From: DASUSH01 sp963785155
GTDB lineage: Bacteria; Actinomycetota; Thermoleophilia; Solirubrobacterales; 70-9
Assembly: GCA_963785155.1 (NCBI GenBank)
Contig: CAWAUB010000001.1
Location: forward strand, 62,001-126,000
Length of the DNA stretch: 64,000 nucleotides
Direction of reading: 5' to 3'
Of the stretch, positions 54,006-63,243 are shown one piece after another. Both the position numbers and the translations under genes were made by a program. The notes below the pieces were generated by a model. It was given only the letters and a program-made list of their open reading frames with translations, did no database searches and was not told the DNA's origin. The stretch's first letter is position 1. Every line of letters starts with the position of its first letter.

Positions 54006-54979
54006 CGGCTTCGGCCGTGGGCCGGGTTCGCCTCGGCGAGGCCGGTCTGCTGGTCCCCCACCTGCTCGCCCTCGAAGCGGTAGATCTCGCGGAGCAGCGG
54101 CGCCGAGGCGAGCCCGTCGCGCTCGAGGCGCTCCAGGGAGGCCTCGTACTCGGCGCGAACCTTGTCCTGAGCCCTCTCGGAGAGGTCACGCTGCCAGCGG
54201 CCGACGTTTGCCCGCTCGGGGTTCACCTTGCGCTTGAAGAGGGTGTCGGCGGTCTTCTGTTTGTCCACGCCGATGAAGCGGCGCAGGAGGCGGTAGCCGC
54301 GGCGGTTCGGCGGCAGCTGCACGAGCCAGTCGAGGCTGAGAGTGAGCACGCGCTCGCTGGGAAGCTCGGCGAGCGCCGCCTCGATCCCGCGCACCCGGCC
54401 CTCCCACCACCGCACGCCCTGGACCCGCGTGCGCGGATAGAGCAGGCCGCGGCCCTGGCGCACGCGCGATGCCGACGCGTCGCGCCCGTCGCGGACGACG
54501 TGGACGAAAAGCGCGTCGGGGAAGACTCGGGCGAGCGCCGGCGCCGCCAGGGTCGTGGCGCAGCTCATCTCGACGAGCCCGGGCTTGTCCTCCTCCTCGG
54601 CGAGCGGCCGAAGGAGGGTCTCGAAGAGCTCGCGGCAGGCGGCCTCCGGCTCGTCGTCGAAGCGCTCGGAGAAGCGCGCCGTCGCGGCCTCGAAGTGCTC
54701 CTCTGAGACGAACTTGTGCAGGCCGCGCGGCTCGCGGCCGAACGCGAACCAGGGCAGGATGTCCGGCGGGCGGCCGCCGCTGCGGTAGCGCTTCCACCAG
54801 AAGCCGCGAAGGCGGCGCAGGAACTTCTCCTTGGAGACCTTCCCGGCGAGCAGGTCGGGGAAGCCGCCGCGGTCGGCGTGGAAGCGGACCTCGATCGGCA
54901 CGTTGGAGAATTCGGCGTGACGGCCGATTAGCTTCGCAACGAGGTGGGTGCCGCTGCGCCCGGTACCACCGACGAACAC
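54002..54979 (-). CDS. Sulfotransferase family protein (paralogue pair, second)
   Basis: 325 residues from GTG 54979, the only in-frame start after an upstream stop. PAPS loop VFVGGTGRSGTHLVAKLIG at the very N-terminus, then FSNVPIEVRFHAD, and HVVRDGRDASASRV for the 3'-phosphate. The block GLVEMSCATTLAAPALARVFP is shared nearly word for word with the upstream paralogue (54998-55930). They share order and spacing of all blocks, so they arose by duplication. A lipid or sugar sulfotransferase role is inferred. Confidence 0.8.
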   Translation of the reverse strand: MFVGGTGRSGTHLVAKLIGRHAEFSNVPIEVRFHADRGGFPDLLAGKVSKEKFLRRLRGFWWKRYRSGGRPPDILPWFAFGREPRGLHKFVSEEHFEAATARFSERFDDEPEAACRELFETLLRPLAEEEDKPGLVEMSCATTLAAPALARVFPDALFVHVVRDGRDASASRVRQGRGLLYPRTRVQGVRWWEGRVRGIEAALAELPSERVLTLSLDWLVQLPPNRRGYRLLRRFIGVDKQKTADTLFKRKVNPERANVGRWQRDLSERAQDKVRAEYEASLERLERDGLASAPLLREIYRFEGEQVGDQQTGLAEANPAHGRSR

Positions 54980-54997
54980 GAGGTCGCGTGCGCGGGA

Positions 54998-55930
54998 CTA
55001 GCCGTGTCGCTCATAGACCCTCCTCAGCAGCGGCGCCGACAGGTAGCCCTCGGACTCCACCGTTTCGAGCGCCTCCTCGTAGGCGTCGACCACCTCGCGC
55101 TGCTCGGGCTCGGATAGGCCCTCTCGCCAGCGGTCGCGGTGGGCGTTCTCGGAAGTCATCTCGGTCTCGAAGAATTCGCGCATCGCCGGCTCATCTTCCA
55201 ACTCGAGGAACTCGAGCAGACGCGCGTAGGACTCCTCACCCTCATCGCCGACGAGCTCGTCGAGGCTGATCGTGAGCAGCCGGTCGGCCGGCACGGCGCG
55301 CGCGCCCGCCTCCGCCTCCGCGAGCCGGCCCCTCCACCACGCGACCCCCTCGCGGGCGTCGCGCGGGTGCTCGCGCTTCTGGCGCTTGGAGACCTTCGAC
55401 GAGCCGGCGTCGCGGCCGTCGCGAACGGTGTGGACGATCTTCGCGTGCGGGAAGAGGCGCGCGAGGGTCGGCGCCTGCGCAACCGTGAAGCACGACATCT
55501 CGACCAGGCCGGGCTTGCCGGCGCGGTCGGCGAGCGGCATCAGCATCTCCTCGAAGAGATCGCTGCAGGCCGCCTCGGGCGCCTCGTCATAGGCGCCCTC
55601 GAAGCCGAGGACGGCGGCGTCGAAGTCCTCCCGCGGCACGACCTTGTGGAGCCCGCGGGTCTGGCGGCCGAGCGGCAGCTTCGGCAGGATTGCGGCGAGC
55701 GGCTCGCCCGCGCGGATCCGGTACCACCAGAAGCGCTTCAGCTTGCGCAGGAACGCATCCTTGGTCGCCCGGCCCTCGAGCAGGTCCGGGAAGCCCTGCG
55801 GGTTGACGTGGAACCGGCACTCGATCGGCACTGAGTGGAAGCGCGAGTGGCGGTCGAGCAGGTCCGCGAGCACGTGCGTGCCGCTGCGGCCCGTGCCGCC
55901 CACGAAAACCAGGGGACGCTCCGCGGTCAT
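54998..55930 (-). CDS. Sulfotransferase family protein (paralogue pair, first)
   Basis: 310 residues from ATG 55930, which overlaps the stop of the upstream membrane protein (ATGA). PAPS loop LVFVGGTGRSGTHVLADLL, FHSVPIECRFHVNPQGFPDL, GLVEMSCFTVAQAPTLARLFP and IVHTVRDGRDAGSSKV. It differs from its neighbour mostly in the C-terminal acidic region (EDEPAMREFFETEMT). It probably sulfates the same glycan or lipid at another position. Confidence 0.8.
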   Translation of the reverse strand: MTAERPLVFVGGTGRSGTHVLADLLDRHSRFHSVPIECRFHVNPQGFPDLLEGRATKDAFLRKLKRFWWYRIRAGEPLAAILPKLPLGRQTRGLHKVVPREDFDAAVLGFEGAYDEAPEAACSDLFEEMLMPLADRAGKPGLVEMSCFTVAQAPTLARLFPHAKIVHTVRDGRDAGSSKVSKRQKREHPRDAREGVAWWRGRLAEAEAGARAVPADRLLTISLDELVGDEGEESYARLLEFLELEDEPAMREFFETEMTSENAHRDRWREGLSEPEQREVVDAYEEALETVESEGYLSAPLLRRVYERHG

Positions 55931-58363
55931 TTCTCGGCCGGGATGTACCAGTCGACGTAGCGTCCGCAGCCCGCCGAGATGGGTGCCGTGCCGACTCGCC
56001 CGCCGGGGCCGGGGGGGTCGGGCACGCCCTCGTCGTCGACCTTGACGAGGGCGAGGTCGCCGAGCCAGGCGCGGCGCTCGGCCTTCACCAGCCGGCTCAA
56101 GGCCGGGGCCTCGTCGGCGGTCACCTCGAACTCGACCGTGCCGCCCTCGGTGACGAGCTCTCCGGCGGGCCAGAAGGGTCCCTTGCCGGGACCGTTCGAA
56201 TAGAAGCCGTCGAGGGCGGCCGGGAGCTCGCGGGTCGAGGTCCCCGGCCTTGAGCTCGAGCGGCACCTCGCTGTTGTATTGCAGCGATACCTGCCAGGTG
56301 CCCGCAGGAAGCAGGAGATCGAGGTGCGCGCTCTCGCCCGCCTTGATCGCGCCGGTCGGCCGCCAGGGGTCGTTGTCGGCGACAACCGGGTCGGTCAGCC
56401 AGAAGCCGACCGTGCCCCCCTTGGTTCCGGCGGCATCGCAGATCGCGCTCTCGGTGCCCGCAACCGCGCCCGGGGCGGGATCCTCGGCGAGGACCTCGCG
56501 CGCCGGCGCCTTGCCGTTCCGCTTCCACAGGACGAAGTTCTCGGTCCGCGCAACGGGCTTCCAGTTCTCAGGGGCCGAGCTGCCGTAGGCAGCGCCGGTG
56601 GTGACCGCGTAGCCGAAGCGGTCGAGGACGTCGGAGTCGAGCGAATCGAAGTCGATCGGCTCGCTCTGGCCCCACTCCTTGTTCTCGCGCGGCCGCAGCG
56701 CGTTCGGGACGTAGCCGCCAGGGCTCTGCACGCGCTCGGCCCCGCTCAGGCGGTAGGGGGCGAAGCGGTCGAGGCTGAGGAAGGCGACCTCCTTGCCGGC
56801 GACCTCGTCCTGGAGCTCGGCGAGCTCGTCGACGTGCGCGGGCGTCCCGACCGGGGTGGCGCGAAGCGCGAGCAGGGTCGAGATCACAGCGAGGCCGGTG
56901 AAGAGCGCGCCGAGCGCGATCCGCCACGCGGAAGGTCCCTTCGCCTCACCGTCCAGCAGGCCGCGGACGATGAAGAGCATCACCAGCGGCGCGGCCACGA
57001 TCAGCGCCTTGGCCTCGACGTGAATGCCCGAGGTGACCCTGGCGACGATGAAGATCACGAAGGCGGCGGCGAGCACGGCGGGGACCGCGAGCTGGCGGCG
57101 GCGCAGCCACCAGATGGCGGCGACCGCGCCGCAGAGGAGGCTGAAGGCGATCGCGATGAAGGCGCCGTCGACGCCGCTGGTCGCGACCCGGAAGTCGCCG
57201 CGGGGCCAGACCCCGAGCACCTCCCACGGAGGCAGGCGGCCCGACAGGCGGCCCTGGGATTCCTGCACCTCGCGGATACGGTCGGCGAAACGGGAGATCG
57301 TTCCCGCCTCGACGACGACGAGGACGACGATGACGACGCCCGCGACCGCGAGCAGCGGCCACGCCCTACGCAGCCCGGCGCCGAGCGCGGCGAAGGAGAA
57401 CGGCAGCCGGCCGGCGATCAGCTCGACGACGAGCCAGACGGCGCCGCCGAGGCCGAACCAGGCAAGGCCCGGGCACGGAGAAGGTGAGCACCGAGGCGAC
57501 CGCGAGCAGGCCGATACCGGCGACGACCGCGCGGTCCGGGTGTTCGCCCTTGGCCGTCGGGGCCCTCGCGGGAAAGCGCGGCGAGGGAGAGGGCGAAGCC
57601 GAGCACGAAAAGGGCGAGCGCGGTCTCCTTGAACGAGCTCTGGGCGAAGAAGGAGGCAGCGAGGAAGGGCATGCCGACCAGCGACGCCGCGACGACGCGG
57701 CGCAGCGGCGGCAGGCCGCCGAGCGCGGCGAGCGCGGTCAGCGCGGTCAGTGCCGGGATCGCGAGCAGGAGGCCGTTGAAGACGTCCTCGATCGAGATCC
57801 CGGTCGCCTCGGCGAGCGTGGCGACCATCGCGTGCGGGCCGACGGGGTAGCCCCAGCCGATGCCCTTGGGCTTCTCGCCGATCTCGTTCTGAAGCCAGTC
57901 GGCCCAGTAGAGGTGGACGGCGTGGTCGTTGGAGTAGATGCCCTCGCCGAGGACTCCGGTGCGGGCGTTGAGCGCGAAGGGGATCGCTGCGAGGAGGAGG
58001 ACGATTGCGCGCGACGATCAGGCCGATTGCCCAGGTGGGAGGTGGCCGCCGACGGGGGTGCCCTGAACCGCCCTGCTTCGCTGGGCCGGACTTTTCAGGG
58101 CACCCCCATCGACGTCCGCCTCCTCCCTGCGAGCGCGGACTACCAGCGCTGCTCCCAGGAGGAAGAGGGTGAGGAGTACGACTGCGACGAGTCGCGCCGC
58201 CTGGTAGGGAGATGGCTATGTGGCAGAAGGTGATCAGGGTTGCCAGGCCCACGGCCGGTTCCAGCCAGCTCCAGTCGGTGCGGCCGAGCAGCAGGAAGAG
58301 GGCCCGGCCCACGAGGAGGGAGCCCAGGCAGAGGAGGACGGCCGTTACGAAGATGCCGATCAC
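55927..58363 (-). CDS. Polytopic GT-C-like membrane protein 1 (many frameshifts)
   Basis: GTG at 58363. N-terminal helices (VTAVLLCLGSLLVGRALFLLL) precede a region with ARTGVLGEGIYSNDHAVHLY and WADW, like the acidic lumenal loop of GT-C glycosyltransferases. Many helices follow (AVWLVVELIAGRLPFSFAA, VAGVVIVVLVVVEAG). A C-terminal outer beta-rich domain (GTWQVSLQYNSEVPLEL) ends WYIPAEK. The reading frame changes near 58205, 58060, 58012, 57555 and 56235; all conserved parts are present. Palindromic element beta copy 2 lies in the loop at 58041-58120. Predicted to transfer a sugar from a lipid-linked donor outside the membrane. Confidence 0.6.
58041..58120. repeat. Palindromic element, family beta, copy 2
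   Basis: Near-perfect arms: gggggtgccctgaa (58054-58067) with ttcagggcaccccc (58094-58107), extended outward with a few mismatches to about 30 bp. The inner loop ccctgcttcgctgggc can form a gccc/gggc stem. It lies inside the GT-C-like gene 1, in a loop after a membrane helix. Confidence 0.65.
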
Positions 58364-58388
58364 GGGCGGATCAGGGTAGTTACGGGGC

Positions 58389-60661
58389 TCAGTCGGTTCG
58401 CTCGGCGACGCCCGTGGGACGCTCGGCCGCCGCCGCCTCGCGGGCGCCGCAGCCAGCAGGATCGAGATCGCCGGTCAGCTCGTAGACCGCGACGGGATCG
58501 TCGGCGAGCACCTCCCTCGCCGCCGGGTCGTCCTCGATCCAGATTCGCTCGCGGGAGGTCTCATCACCCTCGGGGAAGCGGCGGTCGTAGGTGGTGACGA
58601 CGTACTCGTAGCCGCCCTGGTTGACGGCCTCGCGCCACTCCTCGCAGGTCTCGAGCGGCAGCCAGGCGCCCTTCGGCCCCGGCTGCCCGAGCCACTGGAC
58701 CTCGTTTTCGAGCCGGTCGCCGTAGAAGCCGTACTGCCAGAAGACGCCGCCGCGGCCAGCGGTCGCGATACGGGCGCCCGAAAGGGGCTTCGCCCAGGCG
58801 ATGGCGCGGTTCAGGTGGAAGCCCTCGAGGGCGTTTGCGTAGCGCTTCTCGATGTAGCGGTCCTGTTCGACGTAGCCGGCGGCGATCGCGACGGCTGCGA
58901 TGGCAGCGGCCCCGGCCACGAGGGCCGCGCGCGGCGGTCGCGCCTCGGGCGGACGGGTCGTGAGCCACCAGCCGGCGGCGAAGAGAACCAGCGCCAGCGC
59001 TGCCGACGCGATCGCCCAGGCGCTGTGTCCCGAGTCCCAGACCTGAAGTGCGGCGACCTGGATCGCGAGGACGGCGAAGAGGGCGACGGTGATCGCGAGG
59101 CTCGTGCGCGGGCCTCTGAGGGGCGGCAGCAGGGGCAGGAGGATCAGGCCCGAGGGCCAGGGCCGGCGCGATGTAGCGGAGGTTCCAGACGAAGCCTTCG
59201 GGGGCTCCTTCGGGGCCTGAGGCGGTTAGGGGGGTGAAGAGGTAGGCGAGGAGGGTGAAGAGGGTGATTGCTCCGAGTACCGGGACCAGGCGCCGGCGAG
59301 CGGGTCCTGTCGGCCGCGCCACCCGCTCGAAGGGCCGCTCCGATAGCGAACAGCCCTGTTCCCAGGGTGAGGATTAGTACGAGGGGCCAGAGGGGGCCTA
59401 TGGCGTCGGTCAGGCCCGGGAAGAACCAGTCTTTCCAGACGGTGGTGTCCGTTGCGTAGTGGGCTACGGAGAAAGGTGGGCGGAGTTCGAGGGCGACGTC
59501 TGGGGCCGGGAGGGAGATTGGACCCAGGGAGTCGATCCAGGGGAGTGGATTGCCCGAGTGGATCAGGTTGCGGGCGTACCAGAAGCCGCCGCCCGCGATC
59601 ACCGCGGCGAGGAAGACGGCTCCGGAGCGGAGCCGCTCACCCGCCCGAGCGAGCACCGCCACGCCGACGACGAGGGCGGCGACGGGCGCGAGCAGCGTCA
59701 GCTTCGTCCCGAGCGCCAACCCGGCGGCAAGCCCGGCGAAGACGAGGACCGGTGCATGGAGCGCCTCTCTGACCCTAAGGGGCCGGACCTCAGGATCGTT
59801 AACAATGCGACTGCCGCCAGGAAGAAGGCCAGGCCGATCGCGTCGTTGCGGGCCTCGCCCGGCTGGAAGTCGATCGTCATCTCGGCGCCGAAAACGATCG
59901 CCGCGGCGATCAGCGTGGCGGGGCCGAGACCCCAGGGGCGGCCGATGCACCAGGCGGCGAGCAGGCCGAGGGCGAGGAAGGCGTGATTGAGGAGCGGCGA
60001 GAGCCAGTCGCGGTCGAAGGTGAGCATCGGGACCGCGTGCAGCAGCTCCGAGTGGGCCGGGTAGTACCAGTTGAGGAAGTAGGGGTCCGTGAAGTGGAGG
60101 TCGGTGACGTTGCCTGTCTGGGCGAAGACCGCTGACTGGGGGAGGTGGTACCAGAGGGAGTCGACTCCGTCGATGCCTCCGGTGTAGCTCTGGGCCAGGG
60201 GGATTGCCCAGGCTGGCGCGACGGCGGCTGTGGCTATGGCCGCGAGGACGATTCCGGTGGTTGACGGCCGAGGGACGGAGCGCGTCGGCCTGCGGGTCCT
60301 GTCGGCCGGACCCCGTCGATGTCTCCTCGCCCTGCGGGCTGCGGGGATCATCGTCGGGGCCCCCCCGGCCGCCACCCGCGGGGTCAGCGCGCCTGGCCAG
60401 CGCCCATGCTCCGGCGCCCACTGCCAGTGACGTGATGATCAGTGGGATGGGTTTGAAGAGGCCGAGGGTTCCGGTGAGCTCGGCCGACCAGAGGAGGAGG
60501 GCTGTGGCGGTGATTGCTTCTGTGAGGCGGGCTGGGGCGCCGGTCCAGGACGGGAGGAGGAGGCGGCGGGCGATTACGGCCGCGTAGATGAGCGGGAGGA
60601 CGATCGCGGCGAGCTCGAGGGTGCCGAGCAGGTAGGCGCCGAGGTCCAGGGAGGCGTTCAT
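58389..60661 (-). CDS. Polytopic GT-C-like membrane protein 2 (many frameshifts)
   Basis: ATG at 60661, inside the stop of the upstream paralogue (ATGA). Helices about residues 8-100 and a loop with palindromic element gamma copy 2 are followed by GGIDGVDSLWYHLPQSAVFA, HFTDPYFLNWYYPAHSELLH and PGEARNDAIGLAFFLAAVALL. These lumenal acidic motifs resemble GT-C/PMT-ArnT-like proteins. Downstream are PPFSVAHYATDTTVWKDWFF and TPLTASGPEGAPEGFVWNLR, the last shared with paralogue 3. C-terminal ECs end ECAREAAAAERPTG-like. The frame changes near 60360, 59785, 59310 and 59148. Role as for protein 1. Confidence 0.6.
59298..59328. repeat. Palindromic element, family gamma, copy 1
   Basis: gagcgggt and acccgctc, 8-bp perfect arms around cctgtcggccgcgcc. 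Located in GT-C-like gene 2, at a point where the frame shifts by one base. Confidence 0.55.
59775..59792. repeat. Palindromic element, family alpha, copy 4 (degenerate)
   Basis: ctaaggggccggacctca resembles the reverse complement of copies 1 and 2 with small losses. Located inside GT-C-like gene 2, next to a frame change. Confidence 0.35.
60292..60379. repeat. Palindromic element, family gamma, copy 2
   Basis: gcgggtcctgtcggccgg at the left and ccggccgccacccgc at the right pair as outer arms, with about 55 bases of further GC-rich sequence between. Preceded by agggacggag (60271-60280), as copy 3 is. In GT-C-like gene 2, in the loop after the first helices. Confidence 0.5.
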
Positions 60662-62784
60662 TTGGTCTTTGCCAGGTCGCTTGTGCAGCCGGCGGGGTCG
60701 AGGGGGCCCGGTCAGCTCGAAGACGGCGGCCGGGCCGTCGCGGAGGATCGGCTCCGCGCTCTCGGAGCTTGCCGTCCAGGCGAACTCCGGTGGGCGGGCG
60801 GGGCCGTCCTCCTCGATTCGATCGAGTGCGGTGACGACGTAGTCGTAGTTGCCCGCGTTGATGCCCTCGCGCCACTCCTCGCAGGTCGTCGCGGCGGTGA
60901 AGCCGCCGTTCGGCTGCTCGATCCCGGCGAACTGGACGTGGTTGGTCAGGTCGGTTCCGTAGAGCGGGTACTGGCGGGTGGTCGTCGTGGCGATCCGCTG
61001 GCCGCTCGCCTCGCGCGACCAGAGGAAGACCGAGTCGAGGCCGGGGTTGGTGAGCACGGCGGCCGGGTCGGCGTAGCGGTCCTCCAGGTAGCGGCGCTGC
61101 TCGAAGTAGCCGAAGGCCACCGCGATCAGGGCGAGCACGGAGAGGCCGATCGCGACGACCGGGCCGGCGCCACGACGGCGGCCGTCCTCCGTCCCCTCGC
61201 GGCGGCGGGCGGCGAGGGCGACGCCGCCGAGGACGAGCGCGACGACCGCGCCGAGGACGAGCGCAGCTGCGAGGTGTCCCCCCTCCCATCGTTCCGGCTC
61301 GATAGCGACGGCTATCGCGGCGGCCATGAGCCCCGCTGCCCCCGCGACCTGGACGCGCGTGCCGTAGCGGGTGAGCGCGACCGGAAGCAACCCGAGCGCG
61401 AGCGCGAGGCCCGGCGCGAGGTAGCGCAGGTTCGGCCCGAAGCCGACCGGCTCCCCCTCGGGACCCGACGCGGTGACCGGGGTGACGAGATAGACGAGCG
61501 CGGTGACGATCGCAACCGCCCCCAGCATCCGGATCGCCTTCGAGGGCCCGCGAGCCAGCGCGAGCACGGCGCCGGCGGCGGCCAGCGCGAGTACGAGCGG
61601 CCAGAGCAACCCGAACCCGTCGTCCAGGCCCGGCCCGAACCAATCCGCCCAGACGCCGAAATCGGTCAGGTAGTGCGCGACCGAGAACGACGGCCGGCCG
61701 CCGAGGACCTGCTCGGGCCCGGGCAGGTCGATCGGCCCGAAGCTCATCACCTGCGGCAACGGGCTCCCGGTCGCAACCAGGTTGCGCAAATACCAGAGCC
61801 CGCCGGTGAGCAGCAAAGGCACGAACCAAACGGCGGCTGTCCGAAGGCGCGTGCCCGACCGAGCAATCGCAACCACCCCCACGCTCAGCGCCGCCACGGG
61901 CCCCAGACTGGTCAGCCGCGTCCCAAGCGACATCCCGGCCGCCAAAGCGGCGCTCGCAACCGCAGCGGGCCGCTGAGCGATCAACGCCGCCGCCGAGAGA
62001 ATCAGCGCCAGCGCCATCACATCGTTCCGCGCGTCCCCCGCCTGGTCGGCAAACACCCCGGCATCGAGAACGACGAACGCCCCAAGCACCGACGAGACCA
62101 CCCACACCCCAAGGCCGCCCGAGGCACCAAGAAGCAAGCAGGGCCAAGCGCCAACCACCCGAGATTCAGCAGCGGCGACAGCACATCCCGCCCGGTGATC
62201 ACCATCCCCGCCGCATGCAACAGCTCCGAATTCGCCGGGTAGAACCAACTCAGCAGAACGGGAGTCGTGTAGTGGAAGTCCCAGATACTCCCCGTCTCGG
62301 CGAACCGAGCCGCAAACGGCAGGTGGTACCACTGGCTATCGAAGCCGTAGATGCCCTCACCCAACGCCTCAAGGGTGGGCATAGCCCAATGAGTGAAGAC
62401 CACGGCGGTGGCAGCGATCGCGATTGTGAGCTGAAGGGGTCTTCCGCCGAGGGACGGAGGGTTCTGGCCGCGGGTCCTGTCGGGAGGGGACCCCCTCCCG
62501 CGCCACCCGCGAGAGGCAGGCGCTCCGCCAGCGGTCCCGCCGCCAGGCCAAACACGAAGCGATGCAATGAGCAACGGGAGCTGCTCGAACAATCCAACCA
62601 GCCCAAGCACCTCACAGATCAAAAGGAATGCGGATAGCCCCAGCACCGCTTCGGCCAAGCGCGCGGGGGCGCCGGAGAACGTCGGCAGCAGGGCGCGCCG
62701 CAACCGAATCGCCCCGAACGCCAAAGCGCCGGCGATCGCCGCCAACTGCGCAACCGCGATCAGGTACTCACCGAGATCAAGCAC
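60658..62784 (-). CDS. Polytopic GT-C-like membrane protein 3 (frameshifted)
   Basis: ATG at 62784, 33 bases after divIC. The same layout as protein 2: first helices (YLIAVAQLAAIAGALAFGAI), a linker with palindromic element gamma copy 3, EGIYGFDSQWYHLPFAARFA, FYPANSELLHAAGMV, AGDARNDVMALALILSAAALI and GTRLTSLGPVAALSVG. Downstream are SFSVAHYLTDFGVWADWFGP and TPVTASGPEGEPVGFGPNLR. An ORF-like read-through into gene 2 disappears when one C is removed from gggccccctcg near 60705: it then ends PLDPAGCTSDLAKTK and stops in ATGA with gene 2. Another shift is near 62140. Confidence 0.65.
62470..62510. repeat. Palindromic element, family gamma, copy 3
   Basis: gcgggtcctgtcgggagggg pairs with cccctcccgcgccacccgc; the inner cgggagggg/cccctcccg arms are perfect. 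Preceded by gggacggagg at 62451. Same place in gene 3 as copy 2 has in gene 2. Confidence 0.6.
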
Positions 62785-62817
62785 GCGGGGATCCTCCTCC
62801 CCACCGCGCCCCGGCGG

Positions 62818-63198
62818 CTACTTCTCGCGCAGCCCGCGGACGACGTAGGCGCGTTCGCCCTCGCCGACCATGCCCATCTTGCGCGCCTCTCGCTCGGCGC
62901 CGCCGGGCCGGCTGAGCGCCTCGACCCGCTGCTTCAGCTCCTGGTTCGTCTGCTGGAGCTCGACCAGGTTCGCCTTCTCCGCCTTCGACTCCTGCCAGGC
63001 GTCGACGAAGCCGGCGAGCGGGTTGACGTAGAGGGCGACGATCAGGAAGAGGACGAGTACCAGGGCGATCCGCCCCGTGCGTTCCCAGTCGATCCGCGAA
63101 CGCCTCCGCGAGCGCGACCTGGGGGCGACCCGGTAGCGACGTTGCGTCGATCGGTGCGCACGCGCGCTCACTGACCATTTGTTCGATGCTCTGGCCAC
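62818..63198 (-). CDS. divIC: Septum formation initiator DivIC/FtsB-like
   Basis: 126 residues. Basic cytoplasmic N-terminus (RSTQRRYRVAPRSRSRRRSR), one membrane helix (IALVLVLFLIVALYVNPLAG) and an outer leucine-zipper-like coiled coil (ANLVELQQTNQELKQRVEAL). It ends in MGMVGEGERAYVVRGL, the conserved end of the family. Part of the FtsQLB-like divisome complex. As usual in Actinobacteria it follows eno. Confidence 0.9.
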   Translation of the reverse strand: MARASNKWSVSARAHRSTQRRYRVAPRSRSRRRSRIDWERTGRIALVLVLFLIVALYVNPLAGFVDAWQESKAEKANLVELQQTNQELKQRVEALSRPGGAEREARKMGMVGEGERAYVVRGLREK

Positions 63199-63243
63199 CC
63201 ACCCTCCGAGTCCGGCAGGTGGGCGCTATCGCCCATTTCAGCG

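Noticed and set aside
50089..54083. Long plus-strand frames opposite the flippase, sulfotransferase and glycosyltransferase genes
   Set aside because: The real proteins with recognisable motifs are on the minus strand; the plus frames are Asp/Arg/Gly-biased shadows.
60384..62147. 587-residue minus-strand frame inside GT-C-like genes 2 and 3
   Set aside because: Arg/Gly/Pro-rich, no membrane helices; it is another frame of the same genes.
1786..62150. Programmed ribosomal frameshifting as an explanation for the many split genes
   Set aside because: Sites lack a common slippery heptamer or downstream structure, affect unrelated housekeeping-type genes, and mostly need one base removed from G/C runs, which fits sequence error better.
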